Positions 35,416-44,405 of a stretch of 64,000 nucleotides of DNA are shown one piece after another (within the stretch, counting starts at the first letter, position 1; every line of letters begins with the position of its first letter). Source of the stretch: G963720515 sp963720515 (GTDB lineage: Bacteria; Actinomycetota; Thermoleophilia; Gaiellales; Gaiellaceae); the NCBI GenBank assembly GCA_963720515.1, contig OY970397.1, forward strand, positions 2,232,001 to 2,296,000. The letters run 5' to 3'. The translations under genes were made by a program, and so were the position numbers. Below the pieces are notes generated by a model. It was not told the origin of the DNA. It saw only the letters and a list, made by a program, of their open reading frames with translations, and did no database searches.

Positions 35416-36239
35416 CGCGCGGCCGCCCCGTGGACGTCGCACGGCACCTCGCCCGTGTCCCCGACCGCGGAACGCGCCTCGTCGAGAATCTCGAGCGTGC
35501 GCTCCATGGCGACCGGCTGGATGCTCCCCAGCCCGGGCCGGTACGGGTTGTCGAGCGCGAGTATCGCGAGGAGCGTCACCGTCACGATGGTGGCGGCCGA
35601 GCCGATGAGCATCGCCTGGGAGCGTTTCATCTCGGCCGGGTCGGCGAAGAACAGCATGAAGCCGAACACGATCCCCGCGCTCAGGAAGAGCACGATCCAG
35701 ATCGTCGTCGGCGTGATCCCGGAGGCACCGTGGACCCGATCGCGGCGCGCCTCCTCTCTATCCGACGTCTGGTCGAGCCACTTGGCGAAGGCGGACTCCT
35801 GCACCGTCGTCGTAGGGTCGGCGCTACGGATGGTCCGGAAGAGCGCAAAGCCCCAGGGATTGATTTCCTTGTCCAGCGCACCCGTCTCCATCGCCGGCCA
35901 TTCCTGACTCACCACCGATCGTCCGTAGCAGACGAGCTCGCCTTCGAGCCGGTCGCGGGTCTCCGGACCGAGGAATTGCGCCGTCTCGTACTGCTGCACG
36001 ACGATGAGCGCCTCGGCCTCGGCACCCGCCCGCGACTGGTCATAGGTGGAGAACGCGAGGAAGATGACGAAGCCGGCGAAGATCGCGAAGCCGGTGGCGA
36101 GGACTCCGAACACTCCTGAGGCGCGGTCGCCGTCCGAATAGAAGCTCCCCTCGGGGGCTCGACGGCGCACCAGAAGCATCAACGCGATCGCCAGGGCGTC
36201 GACGAGAACGACGATCGCGATGCCCCAGACGAGACTCAC
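35412..36239 (-). CDS. DUF4239-like membrane protein
   Basis: A 275-aa protein with spans at about 1-24 and 42-65 and two more at about 190-235. The middle extracytoplasmic domain carries SRAGAEAEALIVVQQYETAQ and LEGELVCYGRSVVSQEW, typical of DUF4239 proteins of unknown role. Translationally coupled to the three-span protein downstream. Confidence 0.8.
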   Translation of the reverse strand: MSLVWGIAIVVLVDALAIALMLLVRRRAPEGSFYSDGDRASGVFGVLATGFAIFAGFVIFLAFSTYDQSRAGAEAEALIVVQQYETAQFLGPETRDRLEGELVCYGRSVVSQEWPAMETGALDKEINPWGFALFRTIRSADPTTTVQESAFAKWLDQTSDREEARRDRVHGASGITPTTIWIVLFLSAGIVFGFMLFFADPAEMKRSQAMLIGSAATIVTVTLLAILALDNPYRPGLGSIQPVAMERTLEILDEARSAVGDTGEVPCDVHGAAAR

Positions 36240-36368
36240 GCACGCGAGACTACTGCGCTGCCGTGAGCAACGGGAAGCCGAAGCCGATCAAACGGCGCAC
36301 CGGGCGCGCGTGACGGAGGAACGCGCCCGCACCCGGAGAACCGGGCCGCCATGGAAGCCTCTTAACGC

Positions 36369-36719
36369 GTGGGCTGGCGCGGGTTCGCGTCGGCCGTCCT
36401 CTTCGCCGCGGGCGCGGTCAACGCCCTCCATGGCATCGCCGCGCTCACCAAGAAGTCGTACTACCTCGCGGGCTCGACGATCGCCGGGAGCCTCGACACC
36501 TGGGGCGTCATCCTGCTGATCGTCGGCGCCCTCCAGATCCTCGTCGCCGCGGGCATCTTCCGCGGCCGGGAGTGGTCGATCTCCGCCGGGATCATCCTCG
36601 CGCTCGTGAGCCTCATGGCGCAGACGGTCCTGCTGTCAGTGCACCCATTCGGCTCGGTCGTCGTGATTGGGCTCGACATCCTCGTGATCTACGCCCTGAT
36701 GGTTCGGTTCGACTGGTAG
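36369..36719 (+). CDS. Four-span small membrane protein
   Basis: 116 aa: GWRGFASAVLFAAGAVNALHG, LDTWGVILLIVGALQILVAAG, REWSISAGIILALVSLMAQ and VVVIGLDILVIYALMVRFDW. This repeats the pattern of actinobacterial DUF7144-type proteins; no function known. GTG start. It ends directly at a perfect hairpin. Confidence 0.75.
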   Translation: MGWRGFASAVLFAAGAVNALHGIAALTKKSYYLAGSTIAGSLDTWGVILLIVGALQILVAAGIFRGREWSISAGIILALVSLMAQTVLLSVHPFGSVVVIGLDILVIYALMVRFDW

Positions 36720-36756
36720 GTAGGCGGACCCCTCGCGGGGTCCGCCCGATACCTAT
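36718..36756. terminator. Bidirectional terminator-like hairpin
   Basis: GGCGGACCCC (36723-36732) pairs perfectly with GGGGTCCGCC (36737-36746) around TCGC, and the flanks TAGGTA and TACCTA extend it. It lies between two convergent membrane-protein genes whose stops are at its edges. Confidence 0.8.
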
Positions 36757-37322
36757 GCCATGGCGGCCTGGAGGTCCTTGCGCGCCCCGCGGATGCGGAA
36801 CGCCAGGAGGATCTCGGTGATCCCGCGCAGGAGTGCGAGCGCCGCGATCCAGGCCACGAGGATGATCGCCGATCCCCTGAAGTAGCCGGCCGCCCAGAAC
36901 GCGAGGCCGATCTCCACGAGGCCGATGATCAGCGTGAGCCACCAGAGTGGCAGGCCGTGGGCCATGATCGCGGCGAACACGTTGAAGATCCCGAGGAAGA
37001 GCAGGACCCACGCGACGAGCGAGGCCAGCGCGACGAACGTCCCCTCCGGCCGGAAGAACGCCACGATCCCGGCGGCGATGCAGATCACGCCGAGGATGCC
37101 GCGTGCCCACTTCCACCCCGTCGTCGAGGCCGGGATGGCCATGAGCTCGTTGATCCCTAGCCCGATGGCGACGAAGCCGAAGAGGATCGAGATCGCGTAC
37201 ACGGTCTCGAGGTTCAGCCGCAGCACGATCAGGGCGATCCAGAGCCACGCGATCCCCGTGATCAGGAAGAGCCACCACATCCGGCCCGCGTCCTCCACGA
37301 ACTCGGACTCGTCGAGGGTCAT
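36753..37322 (-). CDS. HdeD-family membrane protein
   Basis: A 189-aa protein with six membrane spans in the HdeD pattern: WWLFLITGIAWLWIALIVLR, ISILFGFVAIGLGINELMA, GILGVICIAAGIVAFFRPEG, VAWVLLFLGIFNVFAAIM, LIIGLVEIGLAFWAAGYFRG and AALALLRGITEILLAFRIRG. In Escherichia coli HdeD is linked to acid stress; elsewhere the role is unknown. ATG 37322. Confidence 0.85.
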   Translation of the reverse strand: MTLDESEFVEDAGRMWWLFLITGIAWLWIALIVLRLNLETVYAISILFGFVAIGLGINELMAIPASTTGWKWARGILGVICIAAGIVAFFRPEGTFVALASLVAWVLLFLGIFNVFAAIMAHGLPLWWLTLIIGLVEIGLAFWAAGYFRGSAIILVAWIAALALLRGITEILLAFRIRGARKDLQAAMA

Positions 37323-37428
37323 GCGTCTCACCGGCGCCTCCTTTTCGTCGTTCCTCCCGGGGCGTGAACGAGTGTACGGCGGCTCTCGGTTTCGTGCGGT
37401 CTCCGAAACGGCGTAGACTCGCACCGCC

Positions 37429-38729
37429 GTGAGCGCCGCCCCGTCGTCGGTCTCGAGAACCCGCAGGATCATCGCCCGGTCGCTGGTCGTCCTCGCCGCG
37501 CTCATCGGGATCGTCGCGATCTTCGCGAGCTACATCCGCTACCAGGCCCTCGACACGGACACGTTCGAGGGGACGGCGCAGGAGCTCATCGCCGAACGAG
37601 CGAGGTCCGGAACCAGATCGCCGCGACGCTCGTGGACGGCTCTTCGCGAACGTGGACGTGCAGGGCCGCGCTCGAGCAGCAGCTCCCCGAGGGACAGAAG
37701 GGGCTCGCCGGCCTGGCCGCCGGGGCCGCGCGGCCGCTCGCCGATCGCGTTGCGGAGCGCCTCCTCGAGCGGCCGCGCGTCCAGGAGCTCTGGGTCCAGG
37801 CGCTCGTCCGCACCCAGCGGCAGTTCGTGCGCCTGCTCGACGACCAGACCACCGTGGTCCGGGAGGAGGGCGGGTACCTCGTTCTCGACCTGAACCCGAT
37901 CGTCGTGCAGCTCGGCGACCAGGTGGCGGTCATCGGCAACCTCGCCTCGCGCCTGCCGCCCGACGCCGGGCGGATCCAGGTGATGTCGGCGGAGAACCTC
38001 TCGACCGCGCAGGACCTGACGCACATCCTCGACATCGTCGGGCTCTGGCTCTGGGTCGTCCCGTTCCTGCTCTTCGCGATCGCCATCGCGATCGTCCCGG
38101 GGCGGCGCCGGCTCGAGGTTCGCGCGGTCGCGATCGCGGCCGTCCTCGTCGGCATCGTCGTCCTCCTGCTCCGCGGGATCCTCGGGCGCTACCTCGTGGA
38201 CAACGTCGTCCAGTCGGACACGGTGCGGCCGGCCGCCTCGGACGCGTGGGAGATCCTCACGAGCCTCCTTGCGGACGGCGGCAAGACGGTCCTCGTCTCC
38301 GGGCTCATCCTGCTCCTCGGCGCCTGGCTCGTCGGCCCGTCGCGCTCCGGGACCGCCTCGCGCAAGTGGCTCGCGCCGTTCCTCGCGAACCCGCTCATCG
38401 CCTACGGCGTGCTCGTGTTCCTCTTCCTCCTGCTCATTGCCTGGGGGCCGACGGCCCAGACGCGCAGGCCGTTGCAGCTCCTCGTCGGCTTCATCGTCCT
38501 CGCGATCGGGCTCGAGGCGATCCGTCGGTTCACGCTCCGGGACTTCCCCGAGGCGTCCTCCATCTCGCCGGGCGACGCCATCCGCTCGCCGCTCGAGCGC
38601 GCACAGGCCGACCGGGCGCGGGAAAAGCGGCTCAATGAGCTCGCGCGTCTCGGGCAGCTGCACGAGACGGGCGCGATCTCCGACGCGGAGTTCGCCGCCG
38701 AGAAGTCCCGGCTCGAGCCTCCGCGCTAG
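37429..38729 (+). CDS. Membrane protein with C-terminal SHOCT domain, multiple frameshifts
   Basis: About 430 aa. N-terminal span ARSLVVLAALIGIVAIFASY, a large extracytoplasmic domain (ALVRTQRQFVRLLDDQTTVV, LDLNPIVVQLGDQVAVIGNL), then four more spans (VPFLLFAIAIAIVPG and others), and a final SHOCT helix pair (ELARLGQLHETGAISDAEFA). Between 37595 and 37670 at least four indels are needed. Removing one base each near 37593, 37600 and 37662 and adding one near 37637 gives IANEEVRNQIAATLVDGLFA then NVDVQAALEQQLPEG. The gene is otherwise intact. Confidence 0.75.
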
Positions 38730-39134
38730 CGGCCCACGGCGCGGCCGGTCGCCTCGAGCACGCGGATCCGGAAGATGACCGGCTCGCGGCCCGTCTCGCG
38801 CGGCCGCCTCGCCGCGCCGCCCGAGAAGCGCGCGCGCAGGAGTGCGAGAGCGTGCTCGGCGTCCTCGCCCGCGAGCTCCTCGTAGTCGCCCTCGAGGATC
38901 GCGCTCCGCCACACGCCCGGGCCGGAGTACTCGTCCACCTCGAAGCAGACGCTCGGGTTCGCGCGCATCATCTGCGTCTTGCGGCCCTCGACGGTCGCGA
39001 CCCAGACCGCCTCGCCGTCCCACGCGTAGATGACGGGCACGACGTACGTCTCGCCGTTCGCGTGACAGCCGATCCGCCCCACGACCTGGTCGCGGAGCAG
39101 CGCGTCGATCTCGGCCTGGCGAGAGGTCGTCCAT
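38726..39134 (-). CDS. Pyridoxamine 5'-phosphate oxidase-like flavin protein, frameshifted
   Basis: About 135 aa split-barrel protein: VVGRIGCHANGETYVVPVIYA, WVATVEGRKTQMMRANPSVCF and WRSAILEGDYEEL. Such proteins bind FMN or F420. The start ATG 39134 joins after removal of one C from TCGCCAGG near 39118 (MDDLSQAEIDALLRDQ). Its stop shares CTAG with the SHOCT protein. Confidence 0.8.
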
Positions 39135-39148
39135 CGCGGAGGGCAACC

Positions 39149-40222
39149 CTAGACGGTGGGCGGAGGCGGAGCCTCGACAGCGAGCCTGCGCGCCTGGCGG
39201 CGGAAGGTGAGGGTCGAGAGGAGCCCCGCGACGAGGGTGGGGACGATGGTCAGGAAGCGGAAGACGAGGACGGCCGCGACGACGGCCGCGTTCGATCCGC
39301 CGAATCCGACGAGCGCGGTCGTCAGGCCGAGCTCGATGATCCCGACGCCGCCCGGCGTGATCGGAATCGAGCCGAGGAGCCGGACGAGCGCCCAGGCGGC
39401 GAAGGCCTCCTCCCAGGTCACCTCCGAGGCCCCGACGCCGAGTGCGCGGAGCGAGAGGAGGAGGACGAGGAAGACGGAGAGGCTGCCGGCGAGCGTCGCG
39501 AGCGTGAGCGCGTGCCAGCGGCGGCGCAGGAGATCGGCGGCGTCGCGGCGGAAGCGCTCGAAGCTCGATCCGTCCCAGGCGACCGGCCCGCGGCGCAGCT
39601 TCGCGCGCACCCAGCTCGTCCCGCGCGCGGCCGCGTCGCCGAGTCGCGGTCGCGAGGCCGGCGCTCGCGAGCACGGCGACGAGCCCGGCCACTGCGATAC
39701 CGAGGATCGCGACACCGACGAACGCCGCGGTCGCGAGCAGCCGCGCCTCCCCGCCGCTGACCGAGAGCAGGAAGACGCCGACGATCGGATAGGCGAGGTT
39801 GGCGAACTGGTTCCAGAGGCCCACCAGCGTCACCGCGCGGCCGATGTCGCGGCCTGGGAAATGCCAGCTCCGCAGGATCCCGTACGAGCCCGCGACTCCC
39901 ACCGCGAGCCCGCCCGGCACGACGCATCGAGAGCGCGGTCGAGGCCTGCGTCATCGTGAGCGCCGGGAAGAAGCGCAGGCCCGGGGAGCGCGACCATCCA
40001 GGGCGGGGCGAAGGTGGCGATGTTCAGGACCACCGCTCCGAGCAGCACGGCGATCCACTCCCACGACAGGGTCTTGACGACCGCCCAGACGTCCCCGTAG
40101 TTCGCGATCTTCGGCAGGAAGAACGCGAACGTCGCGACGACGATCAGGATCCCCGCACCGAAGAGGGCGGCTCGCTTCGGAGAGAGGCGGCGCGGCTTCG
40201 CGGTCGTGTCGGCGGACGTCAT
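39149..40222 (-). CDS. UPF0104/LPG-synthase-type flippase-like membrane protein, three frameshifts
   Basis: About 355 aa with eight spans. Start MTSADTTAKPRRLSPKRAAL, then IANYGDVWAVVKTLSWEWIA, GGLAVGVAGSYGILRSWHF, GLWNQFANLAYPIVGVFLL and the family hallmark SIPITPGGVGIIELGLTTAL. Removing single bases near 39990 (CCCCGGG), 39935 (ATGCGTCG) and 39660 (ACCGCGAC) gives one continuous frame (LPGLRFFPALTMTQASTALS, LATRLGDAAARGTSWVRAK). Family members resemble the lipid flippase part of MprF; the substrate here is unknown. Confidence 0.8.
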
Positions 40223-40282
40223 GCCACCTGGATGTTGACGCACGGCCGAGCCGGCGCTGCGTTCGAGCTCGGCTTCGGGGAC

Positions 40283-41212
40283 CTAGGGCAGCGGCACGGC
40301 GGTTCGCGAGTCGCCCTGGTCGAGCACGAAGAGCTCCGTCACCGTTGCGCGATACAGGCGATGCCGTGCGGGGGGCCGGACGTCGTCGAGCGTCCATTCG
40401 GGCAGGCCCTGGTCGAGGGACCGCCGGTTGTAGACCTCGAGCCCGTGCTCGAGCTCGTCGCCGGCGACCTCCCCGCCCACGGCCGAGACGTACACGGCCT
40501 GCGTGGCGCCGGGGTCGCGGCTCGAGTCGAAGATCACGATCGCGAGCTCCGGTCGCGCTGCGAGATTCCGCGAGTGCCGCGCCTCGGGCTTCGAGGCCCA
40601 GAAGAGCTCGCGATCGCCGTGTGGCGCGTACCAGACCGGGGATGCCCAGGGCACGCCGCTCGCGTCCGCGGTCGCGAGGGTCATGTATCGGCCGTCGCGG
40701 ACGATCGCCCGTGCTTCGGCCTCGACATCCCGCCCGGTCATCCGGCCATCGTACGAAGGTGTCCGCTCGAGCCGGTCGAACGACTTCGCGACGCCGTCGT
40801 TCATGCCGGTCGCGATCGCGGCGTCGCGCGCCTCCTGCGACGGGAAGAGCGAGGTCTGCGTGACCGTTGTCCGCCCGTTCTCCTCCGTGAGGACGAGCGT
40901 GTTCACCGCCGGCGGGTTGTCCTCCCAGACCTCGGTCGCGACGAGCCGCTCGGGCGCCTCGACCTCCCGGTACTCGCCGTGCATCCCGAACTCGCTGCCG
41001 TCCGCGTCGTTGCGCCAGACGTAGCTCCACTTCCCGCCGGGGCGCAGGTCGATCTCGCAGACGGGCATCGACCAGCCGTCGGGGCCGAGCAGCCAGTGCG
41101 GCAGGTGCTCCGGGCTCGTCCAGGCCGCCCAGACGAGGTCGCGCGGCGCGTCGAATGACCGTGTGGTGACGAGCTCGCGCTCGGTCGGGGTGTCGAAGGT
41201 CGTCTCGTTCAT
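40283..41212 (-). CDS. AHSA1/SRPBCC domain fused to a PNPOx-like flavin domain
   Basis: A 309-aa single frame. Residues 1-160: AHSA1-type START-like domain (ELVTTRSFDAPRDLVWAAWT, HLPHWLLGPDGWSMP, GMNDGVAKSFDRLE). Residues 165-309: split-barrel pyridoxamine-oxidase-like domain (ARAIVRDGRYMTLATADASG, WASPVWYAPHGDRELFW, HSRNLAARPELAIVIFDSSR). ATG 41212 overlaps the arsR stop. An internal ATG at 40739 begins the second domain, so these could be two genes joined by a missed indel, but no break is visible. Confidence 0.8.
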   Translation of the reverse strand: MNETTFDTPTERELVTTRSFDAPRDLVWAAWTSPEHLPHWLLGPDGWSMPVCEIDLRPGGKWSYVWRNDADGSEFGMHGEYREVEAPERLVATEVWEDNPPAVNTLVLTEENGRTTVTQTSLFPSQEARDAAIATGMNDGVAKSFDRLERTPSYDGRMTGRDVEAEARAIVRDGRYMTLATADASGVPWASPVWYAPHGDRELFWASKPEARHSRNLAARPELAIVIFDSSRDPGATQAVYVSAVGGEVAGDELEHGLEVYNRRSLDQGLPEWTLDDVRPPARHRLYRATVTELFVLDQGDSRTAVPLP

Positions 41213-41541
41213 GTGCGCTCCTCCTTGAGCTCCTCGAGGTATGCGTCCAGCCGTTCGTAGCTCCGGTCCCAGAACTTCCGGTACCCCTCGGCCCACTCGG
41301 TGACCTCGCGGAGCGGAGCCGCCTCGAGCGTGGCCGGGCGCCATTGCGCCTCGCGGCCGCGCGCGACGAGGCCGGCGCGTTCGAGCACGCGGAGGTGCTT
41401 CGAGATCGCCGGGCCGCTCATCGAAAACGGGGCGGAGAGCTCCTTCACGCTCGCGGCGCCGTCCATGAGCCGGGCGAGGATCGCGCGGCGCGTCGGGTCG
41501 GCGAGGGCGGCGAACGTGAGGCTCAGGGAATCGGATGCCAT
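41209..41541 (-). CDS. ArsR-family transcriptional regulator (ArsR-AHSA1 type)
   Basis: A 110-aa winged-helix repressor: LTFAALADPTRRAILARLMD, ASVKELSAPFSMSGPAISKH, LRVLERAGLVARGREAQWRP, then the C-terminal helix EWAEGYRKFWDRSYERLDAYL typical of the branch coupled to AHSA1 genes. No metal-binding cysteines are seen. It is followed by the AHSA1-PNPOx gene (ATGA overlap) and preceded by a perfect operator. Confidence 0.92.
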   Translation of the reverse strand: MASDSLSLTFAALADPTRRAILARLMDGAASVKELSAPFSMSGPAISKHLRVLERAGLVARGREAQWRPATLEAAPLREVTEWAEGYRKFWDRSYERLDAYLEELKEERT

Positions 41542-41543
41542 GG

Positions 41544-41571
41544 AACCAATCGGTTAGATAACCGATTGGTT
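41544..41571. promoter_or_regulatory. ArsR operator: tandem AACC-N4-GGTT palindromes
   Basis: AACCAATCGGTT (41544-41555) and AACCGATTGGTT (41560-41571) are 12-base perfect inverted repeats of one another separated by AGAT, starting two bases before the arsR ATG. Each half is itself of the form AACC-N4-GGTT. The region overlaps the presumed promoter of arsR, so autorepression is likely. The divergent DHFR-like gene lies 88 bp away. Confidence 0.8.
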
Positions 41572-41659
41572 TATAGCGTGGCTCCGCTCCGCTGTCAAGC
41601 GATGAGGATCGGCACGGCGCCGAGTCCTACCATCGAGCAACCGACGAAAGGAGCCGGAG

Positions 41660-42190
41660 ATGCGCAAGCTCGTGGAATCGACCTTCATGACGCTCGACGG
41701 CGTCATCGACAGCCCGCAGAACTGGAGCCCGCCGTACTGGGACGACGAGCACGCCGCGTACGCGACCAAGCTGCTCGACGCCTCGGACGCGCTGCTGCTC
41801 GGGCGGAAGACGTACGAGGGGTTCGTGGAGGCGTGGCCGTCGCGCGAGGGCGACTTCGCCGACCGGATCAACGCGATGCCGAAGCACGTTGCGTCGCGGA
41901 CGCTCAAGGAGACCACCTGGAACGCGACGATCCTCGACGGCGACGTCGGCGAGGCCGTGGCGGCGCTCAAGGCCGAGCCGGGCGAGGACATCCTCAAGTA
42001 CGGAACCGGCGAGCTCGACCGCGTGCTGATCGGGAACGGACTCGTCGACGAGTTCCACGTCTGGGTCTTCCCGGTGCTCGCCGGCGGCGGGCAGCGGTTG
42101 ATCGACGGCATCGACGTGACGCACCTCGAGCTCCTCGACGTCGACCGCTTCGCGAGCGGGATCGTCGTCCACGTCTACGGGCCGAAGTAG
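41660..42190 (+). CDS. Dihydrofolate reductase/RibD-type family protein
   Basis: A 176-aa DHFR-fold protein: LVESTFMTLDGVIDSPQNW, LLLGRKTYEGFVEAWP and the C-terminal YGTGELDRVLIGNGLVDEFH plus VFPVLAGGGQRL, typical of the RibD C-terminal group found beside ArsR-AHSA1 genes. ATG after GAAAGGAGCCGGAG. Real substrate unknown; it is not a clear FolA. A related gene occurs at 60234. Confidence 0.88.
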   Translation: MRKLVESTFMTLDGVIDSPQNWSPPYWDDEHAAYATKLLDASDALLLGRKTYEGFVEAWPSREGDFADRINAMPKHVASRTLKETTWNATILDGDVGEAVAALKAEPGEDILKYGTGELDRVLIGNGLVDEFHVWVFPVLAGGGQRLIDGIDVTHLELLDVDRFASGIVVHVYGPK

Positions 42191-42194
42191 CTCG

Positions 42195-43328
42195 TCACCA
42201 GACGAGGAACGAGCTGCCGGGCTGCCGCGACGGCTTCACGCGTCGGATCCCGATATGGGCGTCGCCCGGGCGCCAGACTCCGAGCGCCGGTCCGTCGAGG
42301 ATCACGACGCGGCCGTCGGGCGTCCATTGGATCGAGGTCTCCTTCGGGACGATGGCCGCCGGCATGTCGGGGAGGTGCGTCCAGCGGCGCGTCCGGGTGT
42401 CGAGCACCCAGACGTCGAGCCTGTGGCGGGGCGAGTAGCGGGCGAACTCCACTATCGCGCGTGGGCCGCTAGGTTCGCCGATCGCATTGCCCACGCCGAA
42501 GCCGCGCGACGCGGGCCAGGAGAGGCGCCGGTTCGTGCGGCGCGCCATGTCGTGGACGGTCAGACCGCTCAGCCGGTCGGTCCCGCTCAGCACGAGGTTC
42601 CCGACGAGCGGCTGGGCCTGCCAGTCCTCGTACCGGACCTCGCGGCCGTTCCGGCGGACGAGCACCGTGTAGGCCTCCACGCCGCCGGGGCCGGCGTAGT
42701 TGAGGAGGAGCCCGCCGGGGAGCTCGGCGACGAGGCCCGTGTTGCAGCTCGCGAGGAGCGGCGGCCGCCGGTCACGGCCGGAGAGGTCGACCTCGCGGAT
42801 CATGCACCCGCGCGGCCGGCGGTTCGTGAAGAGCCACGCGCCGCCGCCGTCGCGCGAGCCGACCGCCGTGAAGGCGCGGGCGAACGGGGTCGCGGCGGTG
42901 CTTCCGTTCCGCAGCAGGTAGTGCATGACCGGGCCGGACCGGCACTCCGTGCAGATCCGGTAGGAGGCGACGAGCGCGTCCTCGCCGACCCGGACGAGCG
43001 AGACGACCCGCTCGCCGCCCGTCGGCAGGCCGGTGATCGGCGTGGTCTCGCCGCTGTCCACGTCGAGGACGAAGGGCGCGGGCGCGTCGGCGACGAGGAG
43101 GCGCAGGCCGGTCGGGCTCGTGAGCGGGACGCCGCGGAGCGGAAGGCCCGGCTGCGATACGAGGGAGGGCGGAGGCGGCGCCGGCGGGGCGGGGATCGCG
43201 GCGGGTGGCGGAGGCTCGGAGGCCCGGTCCACCCAGAGCGCCCACCCGGCGGCCACGAGCCCGGCGAGCGCGGCCGTCGCGGCGAGCGCCGCCACGACGT
43301 ACCGGCGTGAGGAATGCCTACGCACCAC
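42195..43328 (-). CDS. Secreted or membrane-anchored beta-propeller-like protein
   Basis: A 377-aa protein. One N-terminal span (VVAALAATAALAGLVAAGWA), a Pro-rich linker, then repeated beta blades (LLVADAPAPFVLDVDSGETT, LVRVGEDALVASYRICTECR, GGLLLNYAGPGGVEAYTVLV, RLDVWVLDTRTRRWTHLPD, SIQWTPDGRVVIL). The blades resemble WD40/TolB-type propellers but I recognise no family. GTG start at 43328 or 43325. The extracytoplasmic location is inferred. Confidence 0.7.
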   Translation of the reverse strand: MVRRHSSRRYVVAALAATAALAGLVAAGWALWVDRASEPPPPAAIPAPPAPPPPSLVSQPGLPLRGVPLTSPTGLRLLVADAPAPFVLDVDSGETTPITGLPTGGERVVSLVRVGEDALVASYRICTECRSGPVMHYLLRNGSTAATPFARAFTAVGSRDGGGAWLFTNRRPRGCMIREVDLSGRDRRPPLLASCNTGLVAELPGGLLLNYAGPGGVEAYTVLVRRNGREVRYEDWQAQPLVGNLVLSGTDRLSGLTVHDMARRTNRRLSWPASRGFGVGNAIGEPSGPRAIVEFARYSPRHRLDVWVLDTRTRRWTHLPDMPAAIVPKETSIQWTPDGRVVILDGPALGVWRPGDAHIGIRRVKPSRQPGSSFLVW

Positions 43329-43381
43329 TTCAAATACCCGGCCCGCTGCGTCCGGGTTCCCATTGTGTTACCTATCGCGGC

Positions 43382-44405
43382 GTGATCGTCACGACCGTCG
43401 TCGGCAGCTATCCCCAGCCGGACTGGCTGATCGACCGTGAGCGGCTCGGCGAGCGTCTGCCTCCGCGCCTGCGGGCGCGCGAGCTCTGGCGGGTGCCGGA
43501 GCCCTACCTCGAGGAGGCCCAGGACGACGCGACGCGGCTCGCGGTCGCCGACATGGAGCGGGCCGGCGTGGAGGTCATCACCGACGGCGAGATGCGGCGG
43601 GAGAGCTACTCGAACCGGTTCGCGACCGCGCTCGACGGCGTGGATCTCGACGACCCGGGCCGCGCGCTCGATCGCACCGGCCACGAGAACCCGGTGCCGC
43701 GGGTCATCGGGCCGATCCGCCGCACGCGGCCCGTCGAGGTGCGCGACGTCGAGTTCCTCCGGTCGCTGACGAGCCGGCGCATCAAGATCACGGTGCCGGG
43801 CCCGTTCACGATGAGCCAGCAGGCCCAGAACGACCACTACCACGACGAGCGGACCATGGCGCTCGCCTACGCCGCGGCCGTGAACGAGGAGCTCCGCGAC
43901 CTCAAGGCCGCGGGGGCGGACGTCGTGCAGATCGACGAGCCCTACCTGCAGGCGTTCCCCGACCGGGCGCAGGAGTACGCGATCGAGGCGATCGACCGCG
44001 CGCTCGACGGGATCGAGGGCGAGACCGTGCTCCACACCTGCTTCGGCTACGCCGCGATCGTGCACAACCGGCTCGCCGGCTATCCGTTCCTCGCCGAGCT
44101 CTCAGGCTGCAGCGCGACCACGCTCTCCCTCGAGGCGGCCCAGCCGCGGCTCGATCCCGAGGTGCTGCGCGCGATCCCGGACAAGACGAATCATCGTCGG
44201 CGTGCTCGACCTCGGCTCGCCGGAGGCCGAGACGCCCGAGATCGTCGCGGCGCGCATCCGGAAGGCGCTCGAGGTGCTGCCGCCCGAGCGGCTCATCGTC
44301 GGACCCGACTGCGGGATGAAGTACCTGCCGCGCGGCCTCGCGTTCGCGAAGCTCGAGGCGATGGTTGCCGGGGCGCGCCTGGTCGCGGAGGATCTCGGGA
44401 TATGA
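43382..44405 (+). CDS. MetE C-terminal-like zinc methyltransferase/lyase family, frameshifted
   Basis: About 341 aa, only the C-terminal barrel of cobalamin-independent methionine synthase and its relatives: VVGSYPQPDWL, ITDGEMRRESYSNRF, TVPGPFTMSQQAQNDHY, VVQIDEPYLQAFP and VLHTCFGY, then GVLDLGSPEAETPEIVAARI and the zinc Cys in VGPDCGMKYLP. Removing one A from CGAATC near 44190 gives DKTIIVGVLDLGS. Relatives include epoxyalkane:CoM transferase and uncharacterised enzymes; the operon suggests a catabolic or CoA-linked step, not methionine synthesis. Confidence 0.8.
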
